Source: Bacteroidota bacterium
GTDB taxonomy: Bacteria > Bacteroidota > Bacteroidia > Chitinophagales > Chitinophagaceae
NCBI GenBank assembly: GCA_023423835.1
Contig: JAFAEW010000088.1
Span: 1 to 52,722 of the forward strand
Reading direction: 5' to 3'
Length of the DNA: 52,722 nucleotides
Shown: positions 1 to 7,289 of the stretch, piece after piece
How the letters are laid out: each line of letters begins with the position of its first letter
Position numbering within the stretch: the stretch's first letter is position 1
Translations under genes and position numbers: made by a program
The notes under the pieces: model-generated
Seen by the model: only the letters and a program-made list of their open reading frames with translations
Told to the model about the DNA's origin: nothing
Database searches by the model: none

Positions 1-382
1 CGTAGTTGCATTAACCTACATCGCCGCCCAGCGCGTCTTCCCTGATTATAGTGAAATGGCAGATGCAAAGGCCTTACTGGAAAGTGTTGCGAGAAGCTTC
101 GGCTATCATTATGGAATACGCAAAAAAGTGCGCGTAAATACGGTCTCTCAATCTCCTACCAAAACGACTGCAGGAAGCGGTGTGAAAGGATTCGAAGGAT
201 TTATGAATTATGCCGAAAAAATGAGTCCGCTCGGTAATGCTACTGCAGAAGCATGTGCTTCTTATGTGGTTTCACTCTTCAGCGATCTCACTAAATATGT
301 TACCATGCAAAACCTTTATCACGACGGCGGTTTCAGCTTTACCGGTGTTACCGAAGCAGTGATTGAACAAATGGAAAAATAA
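1..382 (+). CDS. fabI: Enoyl-[acyl-carrier-protein] reductase (FabI), 3' end only
   Basis: The reading frame is open from the left edge (frame beginning at base 2), so the first half of the gene lies outside the window. The visible ~126 residues match the C-terminal half of the NADH-dependent enoyl-ACP reductase, an atypical short-chain dehydrogenase. They contain the RVNTVSQSPTKTTAGSG segment, corresponding to the family's R(A/V)N-x-(I/V)S-x-(G/S)P-(I/T)-(K/R)T region before the substrate-binding loop, and the NATAEACASYVVSLFSDL helix near the C-terminus. The enzyme performs the last reduction of the type II fatty-acid elongation cycle in the cytoplasm. An internal ATG at 56 is not the real start because coding similarity continues upstream of it. 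A hairpin terminator follows the stop. Family assignment is confident; catalytic Tyr/Lys cannot be assessed here. Confidence 0.9.
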   Translation, partial: VVALTYIAAQRVFPDYSEMADAKALLESVARSFGYHYGIRKKVRVNTVSQSPTKTTAGSGVKGFEGFMNYAEKMSPLGNATAEACASYVVSLFSDLTKYVTMQNLYHDGGFSFTGVTEAVIEQMEK

Positions 383-408
383 AAACATTAGAAATTAAAC
401 ATTCGAAA

Positions 409-434
409 GGGGGCTGTACGTAGCCTCTTTTTTT
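409..434 (+). terminator. Rho-independent terminator after fabI
   Basis: GGGGGCT (409-415) pairs with AGCCTCT (422-428), allowing two G:T pairs, over a 6-nt loop and runs directly into a T tract. It sits 27 bp after the fabI stop codon. The rest of 435-539 shows nothing recognisable. Confidence 0.6.
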
Positions 435-539
435 ATGGAAATCGGAGGAAATTTCTTTCGTTATTTCGATCTTCAACAACCGTTCCGCAAAAAGATGCCG
501 GGCTTTTTCAAGGACTTTGAAAAGCGAAAAGTTGTTTCC

Positions 540-2009
540 TTACTGATAAACGTCGATGGTCCACTTGTAGGTTTTCACCATTCCGTTGTTGGCGATAATT
601 TGAATCGTAATTAATTTATGAGCACTTGATTTGGTGGCCTCATCTTCCTGTACGATCACAATAAAATCGGTGGGATTGGCTTTCTGAAGCTCCAGCATTT
701 CCTGCATATCGGCCGGAAATTGCTGATAAACGGCAGGCGTAATGAGGTTTAATGCCTGTAGCGAATCAATTAATCCGACGGTTCTTGTCATCGGGGCCGG
801 TTCGTTCAAAGGTTCCTCCCGTGCAATAACTTTTGATTCAACCGGTAATTCTGCCTTTTGGGAAACCTTTGCAGTTGAATGGGATTCTGCGTTTTTGAGT
901 TCTGCTTCCTCAGTTCGTTGTTTCGTTTCATTGCCTGCCGGCAATCTCTTCGTATAGTTTACAGAAGCGGCTTGGAATTCAAGCGAGGTTATCATCGGTA
1001 AAGCTTGTGACTTCTCTGATTTTACCAGCGGTTGCAAATTAGCTGTTCGGTGAATGGAAAGATAAGATGCAATGGAAAACAACAGGATGGCAAGACAACC
1101 GGCGGTAAACCAATTTATTGATGGCCGGTGCGGCGTTTTTTTATTGAGTAACCTTGCGATCCGGTTGAGTAGAGGCTGCCCTTTTGCAGAGGCCGGCATT
1201 ACAAGCTGGTTGGAGTTGAACCTGGCCATCTTAACCAATGCATCTGCATAATGCGCCCGGTTGTAATTATATTCGATTACAAAATCATCGCAAATATTTT
1301 CACGTTCGGCTTTTATCCTTCGGGATATGACCTTTACAAACGGATTGAAATAAAGTATTTGCTCTACCAATGAGTGCAGAAGATTTACCAGGTAATCACT
1401 TCGTTTTACGTGTGCCAATTCATGCATCAACACCGCTTCCAACTGATGGGCGGTCAAATGATTGAGGCTGGCGAGCGGTATCAGAATCACCGGTCGGATA
1501 AATCCAACCGTCAGTGCTGTTTTTATTTTTTCCGACAGGATGATACAAACTTTTCTTTTGAGTTTTAAATGTCGCTTGTTTCTTTCAACAAAAGATTCAA
1601 TCCATTCATACGAAATTGTGTTGGGAGTATTTCTGATCTTCATTGTACCAGACAATACAGAAATCCATCTCACCATAAACACAAAAAGAAGCAAAAAATA
1701 GACGGCTGACAAATAGGGCAATAGGTTTTCTATTAATATGCCGGATATGAGGGGAGAACCGCTCCCGCCTGAAAATGTTCCACCCGATTCAACAGCGGAA
1801 TTGTTTCCAAAATACCATACGGTAGAAATGAATGATATAAAGATAATTACCTGCGCTGCAGAATAAACCTTGTATTTTACGACACTTGAAACCGATCTGG
1901 AACTGCCGGCTATTTCCGCCATCATCCAGACTAGTGCTGCCTGCCAGAAACTGTGGAGAATACCATATCCGACTGCCTGTAGAAAAGTATAAAAACTGTC
2001 GGGCAACAT
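540..2009 (-). CDS. BlaR1/MecR1-like membrane metallopeptidase (peptidase M56)
   Basis: 489 aa. The N-terminal ~120 residues hold three or four hydrophobic segments. They are followed by a cytoplasmic zinc-protease domain with the gluzincin motif HELAH at residues 196-200 (context VLMHELAHVKRSDYL) and a further membrane segment around residues 300-315. The remaining ~170 residues form an extracytoplasmic tail. The tail does not look like the penicillin-binding sensor of true BlaR1, so the signal is unknown and need not be a beta-lactam. The family is known to sense an external ligand and cleave the partner BlaI-type repressor. The gene begins 1 nt after the stop of the blaI-like gene (TAA-T-ATG), so the two are cotranscribed and probably translationally coupled. 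M56 identity is confident; the ligand is unresolved. Confidence 0.88.
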   Translation of the reverse strand: MLPDSFYTFLQAVGYGILHSFWQAALVWMMAEIAGSSRSVSSVVKYKVYSAAQVIIFISFISTVWYFGNNSAVESGGTFSGGSGSPLISGILIENLLPYLSAVYFLLLFVFMVRWISVLSGTMKIRNTPNTISYEWIESFVERNKRHLKLKRKVCIILSEKIKTALTVGFIRPVILIPLASLNHLTAHQLEAVLMHELAHVKRSDYLVNLLHSLVEQILYFNPFVKVISRRIKAERENICDDFVIEYNYNRAHYADALVKMARFNSNQLVMPASAKGQPLLNRIARLLNKKTPHRPSINWFTAGCLAILLFSIASYLSIHRTANLQPLVKSEKSQALPMITSLEFQAASVNYTKRLPAGNETKQRTEEAELKNAESHSTAKVSQKAELPVESKVIAREEPLNEPAPMTRTVGLIDSLQALNLITPAVYQQFPADMQEMLELQKANPTDFIVIVQEDEATKSSAHKLITIQIIANNGMVKTYKWTIDVYQ

Positions 2010-2010
2010 A

Positions 2011-2394
2011 TTAATTCGTCTCTTTTAGCTGATCAATCAGTTGTTGAATTTGATCCAATTCTTCGGCACTAGGCCTCGACTGCCCGAGGGCCTCCATAGC
2101 GAGGGCGGGAGTAGAGCCTCCAAAGAGCGTTTCCGCCATCTTTCCAATAAACTGTTTCCTCGTTTTTTCGCGGCTGATAACCGGCGTATATACATGCACC
2201 TTACTCGAATCGTCACGCGATAAAATACCTTTCTCATGCATGATCTGCATAAGTTTCAACGTGGTGGTATAACCGCTTTCTTTAAACAGGCTTAACTCTT
2301 CATGCACCTGCCTTACGGTTCCGTTTCCGCGCTTCCATAAGATTTGCAAAATGGAAAGTTCTGTTTCGGTTGGTTTTAATTTTAAGTCCTTCAT
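2011..2394 (-). CDS. BlaI/MecI-family transcriptional repressor
   Basis: 127 aa from the ATG at 2394; a TTG nine bases upstream is a less likely start. The N-terminal two-thirds is a winged helix typical of the family (LKPTETELSILQILWKRGNGTVRQVHEEL, then SGYTTTLKLMQIMHEKGIL), followed by a helical dimerisation tail. Members bind short inverted repeats as dimers and are inactivated by cleavage by the partner M56 protease. Here that partner lies immediately downstream in the same operon. A perfect 6+6 bp dyad at 2416-2433, 22 bp upstream of this ATG, is the obvious operator candidate and implies autoregulation. It also lies 64 bp from the promoter of the divergent DUF3347 gene. Assignment to the family is confident; the regulon is inferred. 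Confidence 0.9.
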   Translation of the reverse strand: MKDLKLKPTETELSILQILWKRGNGTVRQVHEELSLFKESGYTTTLKLMQIMHEKGILSRDDSSKVHVYTPVISREKTRKQFIGKMAETLFGGSTPALAMEALGQSRPSAEELDQIQQLIDQLKETN

Positions 2395-2415
2395 TCCGCA
2401 CAAATTTTGAACAAT

Positions 2416-2433
2416 TTACGAATGAAATCGTAA
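2416..2433. promoter_or_regulatory. Candidate BlaI-type operator (perfect dyad)
   Basis: TTACGA-N6-TCGTAA: two perfect 6-bp arms separated by 6 bp, placed just upstream of the blaI-like start codon in the divergent intergenic region. BlaI/MecI proteins bind dyads of similar size, so position and symmetry make it a reasonable operator. Binding is inferred. Confidence 0.5.
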
Positions 2434-2496
2434 TTCAGAAAAAGAAGGCGAAATTTTCGACCTTCATTAACAAATTGCAGCAAAAGCGGTTTATTA

Positions 2497-2526
2497 TTGC
2501 TTAACGCCACTTTAATGGTAAATTTG
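2497..2526 (+). promoter_or_regulatory. Bacteroidota-type promoter for the DUF3347 gene
   Basis: TTG at 2497-2499, a 19-bp spacer, and TAAATTTG at 2519-2526 match the Bacteroidota housekeeping consensus (-33 TTG, -7 TAnnTTTG) exactly. The ATG is only 13 bp downstream of the -7 element, so the leader is very short. Confidence 0.7.
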
Positions 2527-2539
2527 CAAAAAAACAGGT

Positions 2540-3154
2540 ATGAAAAAAGGTTGGATGATAATTGGGTTGGTGGTCATCGTCATTGCAGTTTACTTTTTGT
2601 TTTTTTATAAACCGGTGGTACAGGAAGAGCCGACGCAAACTTTGCCGGTAGCTGCTGCAAGTGCAAAAGATCCGGCATTTAACCGTTCATTCGACAGCGT
2701 GCTTAATGCTTACTTTGCCATACACGATGCATTCGTCAACTGGGATACGGTTAAAGCAAATAGATCTGCAGACACTCTGGCCACGCTTATTGAACAGGTG
2801 CCTTTCGATCTTTTGGAGGAAGATATTTCGGTTGTTGCCACTGCTAAAAACTTTGCTTCCTCCATGAAGAATGAAGCATCTTCGATTGTAAGCGGTAAAA
2901 ATATTGAAACGAAACGCCGGTCATATAATATTCTCACTGAAAATCTATATAACCTTTTACGGACCATTCAATACGACAATGGCGTTTTATACCATCAGAA
3001 ATGTCCAATGGCTTTCAACGATACGGAAGAAGCTTTCTGGCTTGCCAATATCCGGGAAGTAGTGAATCCATATCTGGGAAATAAGGACCCGAGATACAAG
3101 GCGGGCATGTTACATTGCGGAGAAACCGTAGATTCCATTGACTACCGGAAATAG
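2540..3154 (+). CDS. Membrane-anchored DUF3347-domain protein
   Basis: 204 aa. One N-terminal hydrophobic segment (residues ~5-23) anchors or exports the protein. A helical domain follows, with the DUF3347 signatures LNAYFAIHDAFVNWD near residues 55-70 and, at the C-terminus, YHQKCPMAFN with NPYLGNKDP and MLHCGE. The paired cysteines of the KCPMAF and LHCGE motifs are characteristic. In Bacteroidota this domain is often attached to CusB-like periplasmic adaptors or occurs alone near heavy-metal efflux genes, where a copper or other metal role is suspected but not proven. Here it stands alone, divergent from the blaI/M56 pair, and may share their control region. It has a consensus promoter and a strong terminator of its own. 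Confidence 0.75.
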   Translation: MKKGWMIIGLVVIVIAVYFLFFYKPVVQEEPTQTLPVAAASAKDPAFNRSFDSVLNAYFAIHDAFVNWDTVKANRSADTLATLIEQVPFDLLEEDISVVATAKNFASSMKNEASSIVSGKNIETKRRSYNILTENLYNLLRTIQYDNGVLYHQKCPMAFNDTEEAFWLANIREVVNPYLGNKDPRYKAGMLHCGETVDSIDYRK

Positions 3155-3180
3155 AGAAAAAGTAATTTTAATCAAAATAT

Positions 3181-3204
3181 AAGCTCCTCCGCGGAGCTTT
3201 TTTT
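3181..3204 (+). terminator. Rho-independent terminator after the DUF3347 gene
   Basis: AAGCTCC (3181-3187) and GGAGCTT (3193-3199) form a perfect 7-bp stem with a 5-nt loop, followed by a T run to 3204. The stretch 3205-3446 is otherwise gene-free apart from the promoter element near 3402. Confidence 0.8.
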
Positions 3205-3401
3205 GGGTGGAAAAAATTTCCTGGTTTTATTTGCTTTACGAACAAGATAATCCCTTATTTAATCGCTTTTTAAGATTGTGGTACATTCTTTGACTAACTG
3301 ATGAGTTTTTTAGGGAGATTGTTAACGGAAACAGCGGAATTCTTAAAAAAAAAATTTCCAAGAATCTGTTAAGAAATGTCAAATTAATTTTCAGAATAAC
3401 A

Positions 3402-3409
3402 TATCTTTG
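3402..3409 (+). promoter_or_regulatory. Possible -7 element for the sugar transferase gene
   Basis: TATCTTTG matches TAnnTTTG exactly and lies 37 bp before the ATG at 3447. No TTG is present at the expected -33 distance, so the call is tentative. Confidence 0.4.
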
Positions 3410-3446
3410 AAACGATATCCCTTAAAAATTAAAAAAAGCTAAAAAA

Positions 3447-4175
3447 ATGGGACCAGATGTAATTAAGGAAAATGTTGAAGTAAAGGAAACTATCGTACAC
3501 CTGCATGTAGAAGACAGAAACCTCAACAAGAAAAAACAGATTGAATCTTCACTCAAAAACAAACGTTTTCAGATCTTCCTTAAAAGGCTATTCGATATCG
3601 TCGTCGCTTCCTTTTTGATTCTGTGTTTCTCACCCATTCTAATTATTGTTGCAATTCTCATAAAACTAAGCTCAAAGGGGGATATCCTGTATTCAAATGA
3701 GCGCGTAGGATATAAAGGAAATCATTTCAGATGCTTTAAATTCCGTTCGATGGTAAGCGATCAGTCAGTGAAAAAATCTGATTACGAAGTGGCGCTGGCC
3801 AACCAGGAAAAAGGAATTTTGCACAAGGTGAAAAATGATAGCCGCATTACGTGGATAGGTAAGATAATCCGTAAAACCAGTATTGATGAACTGCCTCAAC
3901 TGTTTAATGTTTTGAGAGGAGACATGAGCATTGTAGGACCGCGTCCGCTCGTTCCTTTTATGCTTACGCATTTGCCGGAATTCAAAGAGATCCGCTGCCT
4001 GGTACGCCCCGGTATTACAGGATTATGGCAGGTTAGAGACCGCATCAACAATACAAGTGCCGAGTTCATGATTGAACACGATACCGAATATATTGAGCAC
4101 TATAGTCTTTTACTCGATGCGAGGATTCTGCTCAGAACTCCAATAGTGGTAATTACCGGCGAAGGTGCATATTAA
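3447..4175 (+). CDS. PglC-like monotopic phosphoglycosyl transferase (bacterial sugar transferase)
   Basis: 242 aa, Pfam bacterial sugar transferase type. A basic N-terminal stretch leads into KRLFDIVVASFLILCFSPILII (about residues 46-67), the re-entrant membrane hairpin of the family. The conserved cytoplasmic core follows: ERVGYKGNHFRCFKFRSM, then TSIDELPQLFNVLRGDMSIVGPRP and VRPGITGLWQV. The Asp-Glu pair in SIDELPQ is the expected catalytic dyad. There is no multi-spanning WcaJ/WbaP N-terminal domain, so this is the minimal form. It should move a hexose-1-phosphate onto undecaprenyl phosphate to start a surface glycan. It is followed 76 bp later by a UDP-galactopyranose-mutase-like gene, and no glycosyltransferase, Wzx or Wzy gene is nearby. 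The sugar substrate cannot be read from sequence. Confidence 0.87.
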   Translation: MGPDVIKENVEVKETIVHLHVEDRNLNKKKQIESSLKNKRFQIFLKRLFDIVVASFLILCFSPILIIVAILIKLSSKGDILYSNERVGYKGNHFRCFKFRSMVSDQSVKKSDYEVALANQEKGILHKVKNDSRITWIGKIIRKTSIDELPQLFNVLRGDMSIVGPRPLVPFMLTHLPEFKEIRCLVRPGITGLWQVRDRINNTSAEFMIEHDTEYIEHYSLLLDARILLRTPIVVITGEGAY

Positions 4176-4251
4176 AAACTAAAACTAATTCATTTACCTG
4201 TTAGCAGGTTACTTCTCGCCGGAGTTGTACCTTTTTTAAAAAATCCGAAAA

Positions 4252-5370
4252 ATGATCAAGGCAGATTTTGTAATTGTCGGCTCCGGACTTACCGGAAGTA
4301 CTATCGCAAGAATATTGGCAGACAACAATCAGGATGTTATCATTCTTGAAAGAAGAGACCATATTGGCGGTAATGTTTATGATTATAGACATGAAAGCGG
4401 AGCAATGATACACAAATACGGACCACACTACTTTCGCTGCGGTTCCGCAAAGATCTGGGAGTTTGTAAACCGGTTTACCGAATTTTACGACTGGAGTTCA
4501 GTTCTTAAATCAAAAGTGGAGGGCGAATACCGCAACTGGCCGGTTCAGCAGTCGTATATCGAATCAATTGCCGGAAAGGATTGGGAACAAAATCTTTTTA
4601 AAGGTGAACCTGCAAATTTTGAGGAAGCATGTCTTGCCAAAATGCCCCGCGAGTTGTACGAGCTTTTTATAAAAGGTTATACGGAAAAGCAATGGGGAGT
4701 GAAATGTACAGAGCTCGATAAGGAACTCGCCGCACGTATCACGATCAATAAAGCTAATGTAACCACACTCACGCCCAATCACAAGTGGAATGCGCTGCCG
4801 CGAAAGGGTTATACCGAAATGATGAGGAATATGATCGGTGATATTCCGGTAAAATTAAATTTCGACTATCTGAAAAACCGCGATCAGGTGGTAGCAAATA
4901 AACTGCTCATATTTACCGGCCCTGTTGATGAATTTTTCGATTTTAAATACGGAAAATTGAAATACCGCGGACAAAACAGGAAGGTGGAACATCTGCCCGA
5001 AACAGAGGAGTTTCAACCTTATATTCAGGTTAATTATCCCAATGCTGAAGATCCGCGTATCAGAACAATTGAATGGAAACACCTCATGCATCCGGATGAA
5101 AAAAAGGATGTTCAGGGAACTTTACTTACGCATGAAACACCATTCACGCCGGAAGAGCCGCAGCATTACGAGTACCCGTTTCCGGACAAAATAAATAAAG
5201 ACCTGTATAAACTTTATAAAGAGGAATCAAAATCGCATGCGAATGTCCTTATCTGCGGAAGGTTGGGCGAATACCGGTATTACGATATGGACCAGGCGAT
5301 TGGACGGGCAATGAATTTCGCATCGGCAATTCTGGAAGATAAAGTTTTTGCCGAAGAGAAGGTTGGATAA
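4252..5370 (+). CDS. UDP-galactopyranose mutase-like flavoprotein with altered active-site motifs
   Basis: 372 aa. The N-terminal FAD-binding Rossmann motif is present (DFVIVGSGLTGSTIAR ... VIILERRDHIGGN), as are IHKYGPHYFR near residue 57, KGYTEKQWG near 142, FTGPVDEFFD near 222 and the C-terminal flavin-contact motif GRLGEYRYYDMDQAI. Length and order match UDP-galactopyranose mutase, which interconverts UDP-Galp and UDP-Galf for galactofuranose-containing glycans. By comparison with E. coli Glf as I remember it, two conserved places differ. HIFHT is HYFRC, and the segment preceding the PxGGYT motif lacks the arginine expected there (NHKWNALPRKGYT). This may be a related mutase with another substrate rather than true Glf. 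It probably acts with the upstream phosphoglycosyl transferase. Confidence 0.8.
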   Translation: MIKADFVIVGSGLTGSTIARILADNNQDVIILERRDHIGGNVYDYRHESGAMIHKYGPHYFRCGSAKIWEFVNRFTEFYDWSSVLKSKVEGEYRNWPVQQSYIESIAGKDWEQNLFKGEPANFEEACLAKMPRELYELFIKGYTEKQWGVKCTELDKELAARITINKANVTTLTPNHKWNALPRKGYTEMMRNMIGDIPVKLNFDYLKNRDQVVANKLLIFTGPVDEFFDFKYGKLKYRGQNRKVEHLPETEEFQPYIQVNYPNAEDPRIRTIEWKHLMHPDEKKDVQGTLLTHETPFTPEEPQHYEYPFPDKINKDLYKLYKEESKSHANVLICGRLGEYRYYDMDQAIGRAMNFASAILEDKVFAEEKVG

Positions 5371-5506
5371 TCCCGCCTGTTCCGGTCTGCACAAAAATGG
5401 ATCACACCAACGCTATAATTTAATTCCTACCAAGTGTATAGAAATTGTAGATTAAGTTGTATGTTTGTTAACGCTTTTAGTAAAATAACACTTTAACAAC
5501 CGTATT

Positions 5507-6865
5507 ATGGTCTCAAAACTCAGTTCACCCGAGGTTTTGCATTTCCTCATAATCTTAAGTATCGTACTGATAGCCGCACGGTTGTTAGGTGAAATTTGCA
5601 GAAAGTTCAAACAACCTGCAGTGGTGGGAGAGATCCTTGCAGGTATCATAATCGGCCCTTCTTTGCTCGGGACTGCTTTTCCTGATTTATTTTCCTCCAT
5701 TTTCCTCGAAGAAAGTCGTGCATTTGGTGCATTTGACGGATTGGCTAATGTGGGCGTAATCTTACTGATGTTTGTGGCAGGTATTGAGGTGGATTTGAAA
5801 CAGATCCGGCAGCAGGGAAAACAGGCCGCTTCGATTAGTTTCTTTGGTTTGTTGTTTCCGTTTGCCATCGGCTTTTTCGTGATCTGGTTTTTTCACGATT
5901 ACGTTTTCGCCGTGCCCGCCAATGACAAGCTGATTCCGGCTTTATTCTTTGGAACCGCACTATCCATTACTGCGCTTTCAGTGATTGTAAAGGTGTTACT
6001 GGATTTGAATATCATCAAGACAAGGGTTGGAAGTCTTGTACTTACCGCTGCCATGATCGACGATTTCCTGGGGTGGATCCTGTTTTCCGTTATCATACAG
6101 ATGATGAATGCAAAGGCAGGAGACGCTTCGATGACCTCTATCTTATTCGTATTTGTGTTTGTGGTATTTATGCTTACCATTGGAAAATGGCTGGTGGATA
6201 AGCTGTTGAAGTTTTCCGCCACTTATCTTACACCGCCGAGTGGAATCATCACCGTTGGAATTTGTCTTTGCTTCCTTGGAGCGGTATTTACCGAATTTCT
6301 GGGGATCAGGGGAATTTTCGGAGCCTTCCTCGTGGGAGTGGCAGTGGGAGATTCAAAATACTTTACAAAGCCGGCCGAAAACATTCTTCACCAGTTCATC
6401 GTAAATATCATAGCGCCGCTTTTTTTCGCTTCTGTAGGATTAAGGGTAAACTTTTTAGAACATTTTGATCTTTCTGTCGTGTTGATTATTTTGGGAATTG
6501 CGTGTATTGCCAAAATCATCGGTGCAGGATTGGGTAGCCATGTCAGCGGATTGAATAAAAACGAGTCAATGGCTATTGCATTTGGAATGAATGCAAGGGG
6601 ATCGCAGGAGATTGTTTTGGGAATGATCGCCCTTCAAACAGGTATCATTGATGAACAGATTTTCGTGGCTTTGGTAGTAATGACGGTTGTAACCATTCTA
6701 ATGACCGGCCCGTTGATGAAATATTATCTCGACAAAGAATACAGTGCTCATCCGGCTTCGGCCTTAGTGATGGATGAACAGACAGCGGAGCCCGGCACAA
6801 TCGGCCAAAACAGACAGCCGGTAGCGCACGACGGCCTTCCTTCCCCTCAGAAAGTCCACACTTAG
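5507..6865 (+). CDS. Cation:proton antiporter, CPA2/Kef-type
   Basis: 452 aa with about 12 hydrophobic segments, typical of the Na+/H+ exchanger domain of CPA2 transporters. Recognisable features are the early PAVVGEILAGIIIGPSLLG segment (residues ~44-62), GVILLMFVAGIEVDLKQI (~85-102), the ion-binding-region signature AMIDDFLGWIL near residue 185, GIFGAFLVGVAVG (~270) and MNARGSQEIVLG (~363). The C-terminus is short and lacks the TrkA-N/RCK regulatory domain of KefB/C, so it is a bare transporter. It would exchange Na+ or K+ for H+ at the inner membrane. The ~135 bp before the start show no clear promoter. The stop codon abuts the first rnpB repeat (repeat begins at 6862, within the last two codons). 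Confidence 0.85.
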   Translation: MVSKLSSPEVLHFLIILSIVLIAARLLGEICRKFKQPAVVGEILAGIIIGPSLLGTAFPDLFSSIFLEESRAFGAFDGLANVGVILLMFVAGIEVDLKQIRQQGKQAASISFFGLLFPFAIGFFVIWFFHDYVFAVPANDKLIPALFFGTALSITALSVIVKVLLDLNIIKTRVGSLVLTAAMIDDFLGWILFSVIIQMMNAKAGDASMTSILFVFVFVVFMLTIGKWLVDKLLKFSATYLTPPSGIITVGICLCFLGAVFTEFLGIRGIFGAFLVGVAVGDSKYFTKPAENILHQFIVNIIAPLFFASVGLRVNFLEHFDLSVVLIILGIACIAKIIGAGLGSHVSGLNKNESMAIAFGMNARGSQEIVLGMIALQTGIIDEQIFVALVVMTVVTILMTGPLMKYYLDKEYSAHPASALVMDEQTAEPGTIGQNRQPVAHDGLPSPQKVHT

Positions 6866-6878
6866 TAACGCAATGTCC

Positions 6879-6915
6879 TAAAAAAAGAGGCTGTCTCAAG
6901 TATGAAACAGCCTCT
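6879..6915 (-). terminator. Terminator of rnpB copy 1
   Basis: AGAGGCTGT (6886-6894) and ACAGCCTCT (6907-6915) form a perfect 9-bp stem. Read on the minus strand it is followed by seven T residues (plus 6879-6886). It lies directly at the 3' end of the RNase P RNA. Confidence 0.85.
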
Positions 6916-7272
6916 GAAATGAACCTCATAAGCCGGATTCTGTTTCTATTCTGTCATTTATCTGCGGTAAACATTGCTGTTTACCTGTTGCTGCCTACCC
7001 TGTATCTCAGGCGAGCAACCCTGATAGCGATACTTTACGTGGCATTACAGCATCCAAGGTTTACCCCTGTTGTGCATTGCTGCAGAACAGCGTGAGCTCT
7101 TACCTCACATTTTCACCCTCATCCCTACAGTGTAGCGGGGACAGTTATTTTCTGTGGCACTCTCTCTTATCAGCCTGAGGCCGATAGCCCCGTTGTTCAC
7201 GGGGTAGATTGCTCTTTGCTGTCCGGACTTTCCTCAGCCCATTAGGGCCGCGACAGAACGGGTTCATTTCTG
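6916..7272 (-). ncRNA. rnpB: RNase P RNA (M1 RNA), bacterial type A-like, copy 1
   Basis: Read on the minus strand, the 5' part carries the conserved core GAGGAAAGTCCGGAC and the 3' part ACAGAATCCGGCTTAT. Together these form the universal P4 helix (AAG-U-CCGG with CCGGCTT, with the bulged U). The termini GAAATGAACC (plus 7261-7270) and GGTTCATTTC (plus 6916-6925) pair perfectly as P1. The internal motifs GGTAAGAGC and GGGGGTAAACC-like sequence are also recognisable. This is the ribozyme of RNase P, which matures tRNA 5' ends. P1 and P4 are intact here, unlike copy 2, and a near-consensus -7 element (TAACTTCG, plus 7273-7280) lies just upstream. This is therefore the likelier functional copy. 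The ends are approximate. Confidence 0.93.
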
Positions 7273-7289
7273 CGAAGTTACAACTTCTT

